From Protula sp. h YS-2021 (taxonomy: Eukaryota > Annelida > Polychaeta > Sabellida > Serpulidae): 64,000 nucleotides of DNA. The translations under genes were made by a program, and so were the position numbers. Below are positions 16,900 to 28,723 of this stretch, one piece after another. Every line of letters starts with the position of its first letter. Within the stretch, counting starts at the first letter, position 1. The stretch lies in assembly GCA_949752745.1 (NCBI GenBank), contig OX457031.1, positions 7,167,328 to 7,231,327 of the forward strand, read 5' to 3'. Below the pieces are notes generated by a model. The model saw only the letters and a program-made list of their open reading frames with translations. It was not told the DNA's origin and did not search any database.

Positions 16900-18221
16900 T
16901 TTCATTTCATTTTGTGAAATGCCTAAAATTTTCTGTCACTTCTTGAAATGAAAAGTCATTTCACGCAATAAATGACTGAATTTGCTGTCCAGTCATTCCA
17001 CAAAATGTACAGTGAGGAATGCGACCAACTTGAATACCAAATGTTATTTTCGAAGCACTTGCACCTGTTATTCCCACAGATCTATATTACTCTACCTGAG
17101 CCATTTTTTACCAGAAACTTCATTTATTTTTACAACACAGGGAGCTATGACATCGACTTGAACACGTAATTTTGTTTTTAACACTTGCAACTATTGCTCT
17201 TACAGCGTTTGTTACTTGAATCACAGTTACACTTTACAAAACCTTGTTCTCCAGAGCTAGACTCCTGTGTAACAGACTGACGCAAAGGAATTTTCTGAGT
17301 TTAATTGACATCGGAGTTGTTCAGTAACTGCTGGGGACAAATGTCAAACTGATTACTTGAAAATTATCCCTTCAGAATACCTCCTTTAACTCTTATCTTG
17401 TACAGATAATTTTCATTCCTATCAACAATAACACCTAAGGTCACCGTTGTCACTTTGGTCGCGGTCACCGGCCCGGCCTCGGTCGCTGACTCGGTCGCAG
17501 CCTCCGACCCCATCACCGTCGTCGCTTTGGTCGCCATCAGTGCTTCAGTGGACGACGTCGCATCGCTCCTCGTAGTCACTTGGGTAACCAACGTCGCTTG
17601 GGTCATCATCGTCGATTCGGTCATTGCCGGCGCTTCGCTCGCTTCCACATCATCGTCGCTTCGGTCAGCATCGACACTTCGATCATTGCCAGCGCTTCGG
17701 TCATCACCGTCGCTTCAGTCACCGCCGCCAATTCGGTCACCGTCGTTGCTATCGGCCAGGTCATATGCTGAAGTAAGTCGTCTTCACTTTGCAAACAAGT
17801 TACCTTAACTGCGCAGGAGCATGCTCAATAACTGCCTATTGGCTAGTCAAGAACTAGTTAACTTGGCTAGTTAAAATTGCGATTAAATAGAAGCGAGGGC
17901 TTCGGGAGTATATACTAATTATATTTAAGGTGGAGTTGTTGAAAAGCCATTTACAGCACACGGCCTGTTAATCATATTCCGCAGCTGGTATAGCAATTTC
18001 GTCTTTCGTTCACGTAGCATGTGTTTATGGTTTGGCAATCATCACACTTAAATGTTTCATAAATTGCCTAAAATGTGTCTAGGCAATCTGTGTAATGGAG
18101 TACCCTAAATTTAAGTCCTTTCGTGAAATGAGTGAAAATTTTAGGCATTTCACGAAATGCCTGGCCCCCACAGTCATTTCACGAAATGACTGAAAATTTT
18201 AGTCATTTCACGAAATGACTG
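16900..18221. mobile_element. Candidate non-autonomous transposon with TTTCACGAAATGACT inverted ends
   Basis: The left end (about 16900-16980) carries TTTTGTGAAATGCCTAAAATTTTC and TTTCACGCAATAAATGACT. The right end (about 18117-18221) carries the inverted form GAAAATTTTAGGCATTTCAC plus three near-palindromes of the type AGTCATTTCACGAAATGACT. The interior contains the GC-rich 18-bp minisatellite but no transposase. Inverted ends rich in short palindromes would fit a DNA transposon derivative. I cannot fix a target duplication. Confidence 0.55.
17432..17760. repeat. GC-rich 18-bp minisatellite
   Basis: Units close to CTTCGGTCATCACCGTCG repeat with substitutions, most regular at 17650-17755. 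It is a GC-rich island in AT-rich surroundings. The period is a multiple of three, so both strands stay open: the plus frame (17455-17808) gives A/V/S-rich and the minus frame (17364-17648) T/A-rich mucin-like sequence. I see no splice sites or signal peptide that would make it an exon, so coding is possible but unproven. Confidence 0.7.
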
Positions 18222-21200
18222 TTGACGTCACAAATAACGTCTCAGATTCTGTCGGCTCGCTACGGGAGGGTGGTCAACAAGTTCAATTAGCATACACCGT
18301 GTTATCTGTTTACGCAGTGAGAGATCGCACAAAGCTCAGCAACTGTGTTCTGTGATTTACGTTAAATGCACTGCATTTACTTGCAAAAATACACTCTTTT
18401 CACATGGCGTTTTAACAAAGAAAACGAAATCGAAGACGAAAATAAAAAGTGGCATGCACACGTTCAGATCAAGCTCTTCATAAGTCCCAATTTCATGGCC
18501 CTATGGCCCATAGTGTCAGAGAAAAAGAAGGCACAAAAAATCGAAAAAAACTGTCAAGAAGAAAAAAAGGACGAACGGCTGCTCGCACAAATTCATACAA
18601 CTCTTGCAAGCCAAAGGCTTGTCAAGTGTTAAGTAAGATTGACGTCCCTCAAGTTATTTATTTAGTTGAACAACAATTTCGTCTTGCTTTATTATCGTAT
18701 AGTGGTCAGTACTTCGCTCAATTAATTATTGCATAAATTTAGAGTGCAATATTTAACTTTTCAGCGGGTTTCAAAGTAACGTACTTAAATACTTCGCGTT
18801 GTATTACTATATTTTACCAGGTTTAGATTTTCATCGAAGTCCAAAATAGTGACTAAACTCTAATATGCAAAGAGCCACACAGATGTTAGGTTCAATCGTC
18901 TTGACCACACACTCGTCTTGAGGATAGATTCGTAAACCACTGGAGAGGCAAGCCCTGGGCTCTCCCGAGATTTTCAATCTAAATAGTCCAAACATTCGTG
19001 GTTTTGTTCATGCCAAACGAAGATGCTTTGCGAATTTGTTTGCACCAAACAAAGATGCTTTATGATGCTGGTTGTGCCGATTCTGTCTGAATTTAGATAT
19101 TTTAGTTAGTAAAATTTAATTATTGAAAGGTTATGTGTTTGTTTATTAACAGCTGCATAATTCATGTAGCATGGCCTAGTTTACGAGTGCACACCTTGCC
19201 AAATATGACCTGCTGTCAAAAATATAACAACCCTGATGTAGTGTCCAAGTTCACGCTTTATCAATAATGAATCATAGTTTGATGTAAAATTTTACATTGC
19301 TTTTATATATTCTGAAATCAGCTATTTCAAGTAGTGAATCAGTAATTTTTATCACGACAACATGGTTTTTCTCTTCTGGTATCACATTTTACATTTCTTT
19401 TATATATTTGCATAATTAGCCATTTTTCTGCGACAGCATGATTTTCTCTCCCAATCTCTTCTAGCCAGAGAATGGCTGATTTACAAGTATCCACTGTCAA
19501 AATAACCATGATAATTTTCAAATGGATCTTGGTCACTAACAGAAACCGAGTCATTTAACTGACAGTGAACGATATAGTTTTGATAAAGTAACCATACACA
19601 ACGGAGGCACGAAAGTCAAATCGGTAAACACTTGGCCCAAATTAAAATAAAAAATCCCTAAAATTTCTATTTTTTTTAATTCGGATTTAGTGCGCCCTAG
19701 TTCTAAAAGGATAATTCATTTTTCATAGCCATGTATCATGCTAAAAACTGGCCTGCATATAATCGTGCATTTAACATGCCTGGCGCAGAGCCCTTACTCC
19801 TCCATCCAACCACGCTCGAGCGTGTAATTTTTTAAAGTAGCATCCAAAAAAACTACATCGAAAACTTATGACAATTAATGATTTATATATATAATATTTT
19901 ATATATAATGATGCATTAAAATTATGCACACAGAAATGCATGCTATTATATTTAAAGTCTATTAATTTTTAATTGTGCTCAGCTGCAAACAAGTTCAATG
20001 GATCTCGAGCTATATTGCATACACACACATGTACTTATGATTAGCAATGCGCCAAAGCCTCCACTGCCTTTAAAGCAGGCCTGAGCTGTGAGGTAATAGC
20101 AAACTATGCACAGCGAGCAGCAGCCTTTTGCTCAGTGCAGAAGAAAGAAAAATTACCCTGTCTTCGCGCATTGATTTGATCTTGAAAACAACCTTAATAA
20201 TAAATAAAAAATATTGATAGAACTAGTTTACTAGTTTAAATGCTGCAAAAGTTTCGTGTTAATCGAACCAGTAGTTTCTGACGAGTTGTGATGACGAAAT
20301 GGAATCCGCGACAAAACGCCTCGCGACATAACGCCTCGCAATAAAACGCCTCAAAATATAAAGTGCGACAAAACGCCTCAGTCGTATAAACTCCCTATTT
20401 TCCCCCATTTTCTTACTTTTTATTCTACACTCATTGTTCGCCTTTTACACATTGAACTTGTTTCTGAATTTTTGCTCGTACTGTTTTTCCATTTTTCCTG
20501 ACATGTTTGCCCATTTTGTTCTACGCCAAGATGCCATAACCATAAATTAATCAAAATAACCTGAGAGGAACAATATTTTTATATTGATTTTATCATGAAC
20601 CGCTAAATAGCATAAAACTTGTTTGGAAGCTTCAAAATGCATTTGAAAGTGATTGAAAGCTTTCTGTTTTGCCAAAACGGCTGCAAAGAAACCATTTTAA
20701 TCCACAATATAATAATAAAATTATTAAGTAGCGAATACCAAAACTACACATCATGAGGTTATTGTCTATAGACAAAACAGTTAAATTTGTTAAGACTTTT
20801 ATGGTTTATATGGAATTAAAACGACTTTCCCAAGTAAAATAACAAGATTGATGCATGTCAGTAAAACTTCTAGATCATGATTCCAACCACCGATCTGAGA
20901 ATTTTGAGTCTTTTCACAGACTACGCCATTGAATGACTGAGTGTTGTACGAATAAAACTGTATAAATAAATTATAATGCACTTGTACAGGGTCAGTTTGA
21001 CAACATTTTGGCTATTGGCAAAGTATGTTTATGTGTGGCACGTATTACGAACATTTTATTGAGGTAGCCCAGAAAAAAATATGAAGGTGTTGTAGTGTGT
21101 TTTATTTTTTATACAAAACATAAAATCAATGCGTTTACACACAAACACAAAAATCAATTAAGTTTTGAGAATCTAAATCAGTTGTCTTGTCGAAGCCTAC

Positions 21201-21680
21201 CTATTTGGATAAATTTTTGGTAGATAAATTGTCGCCAGATGACTTGCCGTTTGATTAGTTGTCGTGGATTCGAGCCCAAGCCATTAATTATCTTTCAAAA
21301 TCAAGGGCCTCGACTGAATTAAATGAAAGGTTTTGTCAAATCAAAGTCGCATTGCAGACCTGAGTAAATTCGATGAAGCAATGTTTTCAGATAAGAGTCT
21401 TCAATTCAATTGCTTAAACTTTTCGCAATGCCATCATTTTGTCAGAGAAGGAAGGTTAGCTGGTATGCCAAGGCAATAAGTAAGGGACAGATATTTAACT
21501 AAACTGCCTTAGCTGGGCATATTAGTAGTCAGATTAACAGTAACGGCATCTAAAACTAACGTAAATTTAGTCGATCAGTCATGCACGTCTGTTTTAAAAT
21601 AATTTGATCACATTTTTTTGTTCCTCTATAAATATCACATCACTGCGTAAAGTATGGAATACCATTTATTAGGGAATTAT
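18222..21680. other. Gene-poor interval with a small ACGCCTC repeat
   Basis: No gene is recognised. The overlapping frames at 18366-18736 are Lys-rich and match nothing I know. At about 20300-20385 the unit GCGACAAAACGCCTC is repeated four to five times with variation. A near CRE-like palindrome GACGTCAC is at about 18224. Nothing else is supported. Confidence 0.5.
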
Positions 21681-22260
21681 TTGATATCAAGAATTTATTT
21701 TTAGTCTCGAAAATTGATTGTTTGATATCAAGAATTAATTTTTGATCTAAAAAATCTATATTTTGATATAAAGAATTAATTTTTGCTCTCTGTAATTGCA
21801 TTTTGATACATAGAAATAATTGTGGACATAAATAAATATTTAGAGATGTCAAGAAATATTTATTAAATCTCAAAAATGGTTTATTGATATCTGAAATTGT
21901 TTTTTGAGATCAAAAATTCAATTCTTGATAGCAAAAATGAAATATTTGAGAACAAAATATCAATTTTGAGGTCAATAATTTATTTTCCTTTTATTTATAT
22001 CAAGAATTTATTTCAGATATCAGTATTTCAGAATGATGCTTTTTATTTTGTATTTTTTGAAATCTGCAAATGATTTTTTGATCTCAAAAATTAATTTTTT
22101 TGATATCAAAATATCTGTCTATTTTTTAAGATAAAAAATTCAGAAACACACGTGTGTACAATAAATAATGGCTGGTTCTTGTATGCAGAATCTTCTTTTA
22201 AATTTTTACTGTACAAAAAAGAAACAATTCTTGAGATCAAAAATTGTGTTGCTGTTATTG
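21680..22260. repeat. AT-rich degenerate repeat of TTGATATCAAGAATT type
   Basis: Short units of about 25-40 bp built on TTTTTGATATCAAGAATTAAT and TTTGAGATCAAAAATT recur through this interval. Most contain the palindrome TTGATATCAA or a near version. The array is strongly diverged. Chance frames cross it. Confidence 0.65.
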
Positions 22261-24075
22261 AGCTCACTAATTCAAGTTTTCATCTCCAAAATTGGAAACC
22301 GAATGCTACACTTAAATTCAAAAACTTTTGCCTTATTTTAAACATATCTTTTGTTTTAAAAATTGTTGAAGCCTTTTTCAGCCTTCTAATTCCATATAAT
22401 TTTATTTCGAGCAACTGCAATAAATAAGACTTTAATTTTCAATTAGTCTATTCAGAAAAAACTTTTCTGTCTCAAAGCAAATGCAATAGGTTAAATCAAT
22501 GATCTTGAAGACAAAGATAAAGCCCACTGACCATTAGCCACTGTTCTCTTGTATGTTAATTCTAGCATGTAGTTTGTGCCATCTGTAACTGTTAGATATA
22601 ACTCCCAGCGTGGTTGGCAGTATCCGCCTGTATATAGTTTCCTGACGACAGGTTAAAAGAACAAAGCAGAAAATGCTTCAGATTTTTCTTTCATGTTTTA
22701 TGCGTGTTTTAAAATAGACTAAGCAATGAACACCCGGAAGCGTGTACAAAATGATCGCAATTAACAAAAACATTGGATCGTAACACGTCACATTGAGTGA
22801 CAGTGAGTTTTCTGTTAAACATACTTCAATATATTTAAAGCAGATTTTAATTGCGTGAATCAGCTGTCGCATAAAATTTTGTCTCCCACATAATCAGGTG
22901 ATATGGTGAAATAAGCGAGTGTAAAAGAAATGTCACGATATTGGCCACAAGCGGAAGTCAGTGTAAAAAGGGCTTTGCAGCAAGACATGTTTCAAAGAAG
23001 CCTTGGTACAACAGGTATAAAAAGTGAAAGATCTTTACTGTTTTTTTTGTCGATTTGAAGGCATGCATTTTTACCCTTAAATGTTCTAAAAGCATTTTTG
23101 TCCACAAACGCAAAGTACGAGAGATATCCCATGCCAAAAGATATGTCATACTTAAAAGTTCTTCAGAAAAATGTCGGAAATTAATCGATGCTAAAATGAC
23201 AGTCTATGAGACTTTTTCCAGAATACGCGAATAAACTTTCTTTAGCATGTCCGTTCATTGCAGCATTTAGGAAATTGATTGAATTATTCTATAAACCAGT
23301 ACAAAAGTAGCTCAAAGGTAACCAGTCAGATTTCATGTTATTTACCCTGGTTATCCTTGGTGTTCACGTTCCACGAAGCAGGGTACTTGGTGTGTACTGT
23401 GTCACTAAGGTAGCAGATGAAAGTTACGGTCATGCTTAATCAACGGAATATTTTTAACTTAGATTGGATTTTGCCATTGTTATTGTTAGTTTTTGGTCTG
23501 ATTACTTATTCGTTATTCAATAAAACAAAGAGAACACCGGCCTAGGATGACGTTTTAGAGAATAAACTGAAATAAATGATTTTCTGTTATAACATTTTTA
23601 GTTTCCAATATTTTAATTGTCTGACTTCTGAGATATCATGAAATTTTGAACAATTTCAACGTTTAGTATTTATTGTATTTGCCAGTTGTAATTAGATGAT
23701 TACTGCAACCGCAGAGCTTTTCCATACGATCTCCTACGATTGATCATTTCAACGCTTAAATGACCAACACATCTGTGAAATTAAGAGTTGAAATCGAGGA
23801 CAATTAAAACAATTTACCCAAAGATACTCTCGTAATGGCGTAACTGCTGAATAAATTTTCGAAAAATATAAAAAGAACTACAACTGCATTTGTTATTATT
23901 CCTTTCTGTTGAGACAATCTGCTAAAAAAATATTACTCAAACTTTGACGAATCAATTAAAAAGAAACATCACCGAAAATTGTTAAACAATTTCGGCAAAT
24001 AATGTCATTTCCAATTTGGGCACAAATGTCCTAAGTTGATTAAAGTAGACATTTTTTCTAGAAATTCTGGCAACC
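22261..24075. other. Gap, nothing recognised
   Basis: AT-rich DNA without recognisable coding, RNA or clean repeat structure on either strand. Confidence 0.5.
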
Positions 24076-24580
24076 TGGCAAAAAGACTAAACTTCAAAAG
24101 GACTACGCTTCAAAAGGACTAAACCTCATACCGTCTACGTGGGGAAAATTATACCTGCAAAAGAACTAAACTTCAGAGTGTCTACGCAGAGTAAACTTAA
24201 CTTGCAAAAGGACTAAACTTCAAAAGGACTACGAAACTGATATGGATTTCACCATCATTATTTTACCCAAATTTAATTAAATGTCAGAGAATTACAAAAC
24301 TACAAATAAAAAAACAAAATCTTCACTACTCTGCTAAAGTTTCTAGAAAATATCTACGCCAGTACGCCGTTCTAAAAGATTGCACTAGTATATATCCTTA
24401 CTACAAAATAACAAGGTCTACGCTACTCTACTGTACTGAAATTCTAAAATCGCTGATCTGATACTGTTCTATACCACTCTATTCTGCTTTGCCCCACTCT
24501 ACTCTACCTTAGCACATCAGTTTTTCTCGTAGACATTCGGAAGTTTAGTCCTTTTAAAGTTTGGTCCTTTTGTATCTCAA
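24076..24580. mobile_element. MITE-like element with CAAAAGGACTAAACTTC inverted ends
   Basis: The left end (about 24076-24233) has several copies of CAAAAGGACTAAACTTC and GGACTACG. The right end (about 24526-24575) has the inverted GTAGACATTCGGAAGTTTAG and AAAGTTTGGTCCTTTTG. The interior is non-coding, with repeated TCTACGC/CTACTCTAC motifs. The boundaries are approximate. Confidence 0.6.
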
Positions 24581-25155
24581 TGGTTTATGAGAAAATCTCG
24601 AATTTGTTGGGGCATTTGTAATGTTCTAGTGGCACATGAGTAGTTTGTGAATTAACTGAATTTACCGCTACTCCCGCAACAATGCAGACATAGGGATTAT
24701 AAAAATTCCTGATATGGAGTCGAGTCCTGGCATCTTGTGGCATTTAGGTACTGACTGGATTTTCTTTTATGTTGAGTAGGCCTGTAGGATAAAATTTCAT
24801 CCTTATTTCAGACATGGAAAAATTACCATAATTTCCATTTCAGTACACTTTCATTCTTTACTAAATCCGGTTGCATTACGTTCTTTATCACACTGTCATT
24901 CTTTACTAAATCCGGTTACATTACGTTCTTGCCCACAGAAAATTTACTTAGCTTCAAAGCGTTTACAATTTCAGGTGTTGGCATGTACCTGCCAAATCGT
25001 TATTCAGCCTGGAATTTCAAATCTGATCACAACTGGGTCTTAGGACAATTAGAAATGCAAAATAGTAAAACAAATGATCCATAGGACAATCGGAAATGTA
25101 CAATTTGACTCATGGGTCATGGAAGGATACAAATCTCTGAAAATGAAATGGACGC
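24581..25155. other. Gap with a 46-bp direct duplication
   Basis: The unit CATTCTTTACTAAATCCGGTT plus CATTACGTTCTT occurs twice in tandem at about 24848-24930. No gene is seen. Confidence 0.6.
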
Positions 25156-25823
25156 TGTGGTAGAAGCGCCTTAACATTTAACTATCAATGTCAAGTACCA
25201 AGATCAATGTTCAGGGGATTAATAAAAGGATTAATCAATTATCCAAATGAGTAAAGGCCTAAAGGTATATGCCGCATTTTTTTTGGCATTTCAGAACTGA
25301 TCGCGTGTATTTATAAATTTCATTCAGTCTTTCCATAGCTTTAGACATTGAAACATGTAAAGATATGGATAAGATGGTCGGATTTGATCTGGTTCGGCAT
25401 AAATTCGGTAAGAACTTTTGAATTTGTAAATTTCTTTACAAATTAAATTTAATCGATAATCTTTGATTTGTATTAGGTAATTTTGACTAAATTACACAGA
25501 TGCATCAGTCTTGGTTAATTAATATACAGTTCTGTGTAGTTCGAAATTTATTGTTATGTCCAGTAAGCAATAAACTGATAGATTATGAAGTTGAACCGAG
25601 ATAAGCAGTTTATTGTATCTACCGATTAAACTGGATTCTTATTAAGTCATTTTTCTTTACTTTTTTTATCAGTGAACCTTTCATCTTCAACTTCGTCTTT
25701 ATCTTCGACTCCACCTTCGTCATCGTTTGATGTAGTCGCATACTATATTGTCGTTGAAGCGTTCCGAATAATAAGACTGGACTATATTTAACGATTTTTT
25801 ATCTGCATCGCCGGCCATCTACA
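25156..25823 (+). repeat. BEL/Pao 5' LTR
   Basis: 668 bp. It shares about 320 bp with the right LTR: the first 25 bp, then the block from CAGTTCTGTGTAGTTCG (about 25526) to CTACA (25823). About 345 bp between these blocks (25181-25525) are absent from the right LTR. Confidence 0.8.
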
Positions 25824-25855
25824 GTTCACGAATTTCAATTCGATATGTCAGAAGA

Positions 25856-26535
25856 ATGGCTGAATGTGACCCACAGACGCTTACGCTGGTGCAGCTTAAA
25901 ACTATTCTTCGCGAGAAGGGACTTCAGACGTCAGGCAATAAGGCTGCACTTGTACAACGTGCGCAGCAAATGCAGCAACAAGAAGCTGCACACGCAGCAC
26001 TCCAAGACAGTGTCGCTCCATCAGACAGTGTCTCACATCATATTTCACTAATTTCGCTAATTCACGCACCACATCATGGGCCACGTCACGGTCTGGAAGT
26101 TCGCACTCGGCGCTAATGAAAGCGGCAGCAAGACGTGCGTCGCTTGAGGCAAAGCTGTCATTTGTAAATAAAAAACACGAAATCGAACTTGCGCGAGAAC
26201 GTGGAAAGGCGCAAGCAGCAGAATATGAACTGGAATTTAGTCGAAAACTTAACGTCCTAGAAATAGAATCGGAAATAAGTGCCGCAATTGCCGAAGAAAC
26301 GGCTTACGCATTATTCGAATCTAATACGTCAGGCGTGCGGTCGAGCGTTTTGAATGACGGTAGTGCGTCGGCTCGATCGGTGAACGCGCCATGCGCTAAA
26401 ATGACGCGCGACGCGGAACTAAAATCACAGTTAGCCACCTCATCACATGCATTCGAAAATGTACCAACGACATATGACGCGAATGCGCACGATCGATTGA
26501 CAAGAAGTCCCATGCCGAGACGCAACCGACAGTGA
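25856..26535 (+). pseudogene. BEL/Pao gag, N-terminal part with SAP-type motif
   Basis: Translation starts at a true ATG (25856), 33 bp after the LTR. The first 35 residues read as a SAP motif, the two-helix DNA-binding fold of the pattern L-x-x-LK-x-x-L-x-x-x-GL-x-x-x-G-x-K-x-x-L-x-x-R. Seen here are LTLVQLKTILREKGLQTSGN followed by KAALVQR. A Gln/Ala-rich stretch follows. At about 26116 the frame changes, and a K/E/A-rich, probably helical segment follows (26116-26535) with heptad-like spacing, typical of gag coiled coils. SAP folds in host proteins bind AT-rich scaffold DNA; what it does in a gag is inference. A chance resemblance is unlikely because all conserved hydrophobic and glycine positions are present. 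Confidence 0.75.
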
Positions 26536-27560
26536 CAAACGTCGCGCAACCACTGATGCCTGATGCGCATGCGCGCGCGCAATCGGAGACAAATGCTCAC
26601 ACGATCTCGGAACAAACGCTGATACCTGATTTGCATGCGCGCGCGCAATCGGAACCAGATACTCACACGATCTCGCAACAAACGATGATGCCTGATGTGC
26701 ATGCACGCGCGCAATCGGAACTACATATTCACTCGATTTCGCAACAAACGCTGATGCCTGATGCGCGTGCGCTCGCGCAATCGGAGCCACATGCTTACTC
26801 AATCTCGCAACAAACGATGATGCCTAATGCGCATGCGCTCGCACAATCGGAGCCACATGCTCACACGATCTCGCAACAAACGCTGGTGTCTGACGCGTAT
26901 GCGCACACACAATCGGAGCCACATGCTCATATGATCTCTCAGCAAACGCCGATGTCTGAAGCGCATGCACACGCATAATCGGAACCACGTGCTCATATGA
27001 TCTCGAAGCAAACGCTGATGTCTGATACGAATGCAAGTGCACGATTGCCATTGCATGCACATATGAACACACCACAAACGCTGATGTTTAACGCGCATGC
27101 AAGTGCATATCCGCAGGTTTGTGTCCCATCTCGTACGCACTCACCTGTTGGGCTAGACGTTCAAGACCCAGATCATGAAGGCCTGTATCAAAGATCATCA
27201 CACCTTTTGCATCATCAAGCCGCGCACACAGATAATTCATTTGCAGATTTTCAAACGCAATCGCCTGTATGTGCTAATGCAGCAGAGATGGTCCGATTAA
27301 TTCCGGACCTCAATTCTCATTTACATTATCCGGAGTTGCAATGGGTACACCCAGTACCATGTCAGGTGCCATTGAAAAACTTTGCGCATACGCCAACGAA
27401 CCAGCAGTTGCACACAGCAGGATCAAGTCCTCAGAAGAATAGACCGTTTCCCGCTCATCTGGCTGCTACTCCCCTGTCGCATGCGCAACCGTTACAGCTG
27501 TCCAGTGTCCATGCGCCAGTCCTCAATGCGAATACACCGACAGATGCCGCCGTCAGATAG
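26536..27560 (+). pseudogene. BEL/Pao gag, 22-residue tandem repeat region
   Basis: The frame encodes tandem 22-residue units of the form QSEPHAHTISQQT-L/M-MPDAHARA, 66 bp each. About six good copies lie between 26580 and 26975 and two decayed ones follow to about 27110. The seventh unit opens with TAA (26976-26978) where its siblings have CAA, so one C-to-T change stops the frame. Past it the same frame stays open to 27560 as His/Pro/Gln-rich sequence. The unit is rich in His, Gln and Ala and has no family match I know. At the DNA level the units contain alternating GCATGCGCGCGC, a Z-DNA-prone sequence. Confidence 0.8.
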
Positions 27561-28323
27561 TACACATATACACGCAGAGTCATCAGCGGCCCATTACTCA
27601 CGCGCTACAGCCTTTACCCACACAACCCTATGTGACTACAAGAGCGGCAGCAGCAGTAGCTGAAAACCCAACCTCTCAAATACAGCTACTCAGCCATACA
27701 CTGAACAACTTGGCTCAGTTTAATGAGAGTATGACGCTACTAAAGCCTGAACTTTTGAGTTTTCATGGTAGTGCGAAAGATTCTTTCAAGTTTATAAATA
27801 ATTGTGAAAAAAACACTGCAAGTTAAGTTAGAGACGACAATACAAAATCGTATTTCAGCATTGTAAAGGTGAACCAAAAGGTCTCATAAAAGACTGTGTG
27901 TTGCTTGAACCGGGTGAAAGTTACAAAAGAGCATGTTCTCTGTTGAACAATAAGTATGGTAAGCCTCATGTAATAGCAAGAAGTTACATAGACAGCTTAA
28001 AAGGTGGTGCTCAGTTGAAAGCGAACGATGTAAAAGGTTTGATGTTATTATGAGAAGAAATGTTGAAGTGTGAGCTTACCCTACAACGGCTGGGTTCTAT
28101 GTCTGATGTGAACAGTACTGACGCACTTAGGCTTCTTGTAAAGCGTTTGCCGTTCCATGTGAGGGCTAAGTGGGTAGACAAAGCCGCTGTTATTATAGAG
28201 TCGGGAAGAGAACAAAATCTCTCAGATTTAATCGCGTTCCTTCAGCAAAGAGCAAAGGTAAACTCAACCATTTATGGTCAGGAGTTAGCAACGGACTCAA
28301 AGATAAAACCAAACCAATCATGA
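27561..28323 (+). pseudogene. BEL/Pao gag, DUF1759-type capsid part
   Basis: Two frames carry the gag segment known as DUF1759. It begins around 27632 with PELLSFHGSAKDSFKFINN, the common L-x-x-F-x-G-x-x-x-x-F-x-x-F opening, shifts frame near 27830, and continues with HCKGEPKGLIKDCVLLEPG and YGKPHVIARSY. A third frame (28060-28323) holds L-x-R-L-G-x-M-x-x-V and a lysine-rich end. The block is present but broken at least twice. Its job in intact elements is to form the particle shell. Confidence 0.8.
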
Positions 28324-28356
28324 CAAAATAAACATAAAATTGACAATCGTCAACCG

Positions 28357-28656
28357 ATGATGACAACACTTGCTACATCACATACTGGCACAAAGCCAAA
28401 GCAAGAGTGCAACAATCCAAACAAACCCAAGACACAAACACAAGACTGTCGCACACTTGTGCAAAGAAAATGCAAATTGTGTGAAGGTAATCACAACATT
28501 CTTCTGTGCAAAAAGTTTGCTCAAATGAAAATTAACGACAGACGACTTTTCATAAAACAGAACACCTTGTGCTTCATTTGCTTGATACCGGAACATACTG
28601 CAAAGAAATGCAAACACGAAATACAATGCAATCAATGCGAAAGGCAAACACAGTAA
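28357..28656 (+). pseudogene. BEL/Pao gag zinc knuckle segment
   Basis: The frame contains the BEL-type knuckle series CKLCEGNHNILLC, then CFICLIPEHTAKKC, then CNQC. These are the C-x2-C-x4-H-x4-C metal-binding boxes that package RNA, arranged as in other BEL/Pao gag-pol junctions. The segment is in frame with neither the preceding nor the following main frame, so it is cut off by small indels. Confidence 0.85.
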
Positions 28657-28723
28657 CCTCGTACATGATCCAAACTTCAAAAAACCAAACAGTGAACCGA
28701 ACCAAATCAACAATGATGAAAGC

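Noticed and set aside
18366..18736. Overlapping Lys-rich frames
   Set aside because: Composition follows A-rich DNA; no domain, no splice sites.
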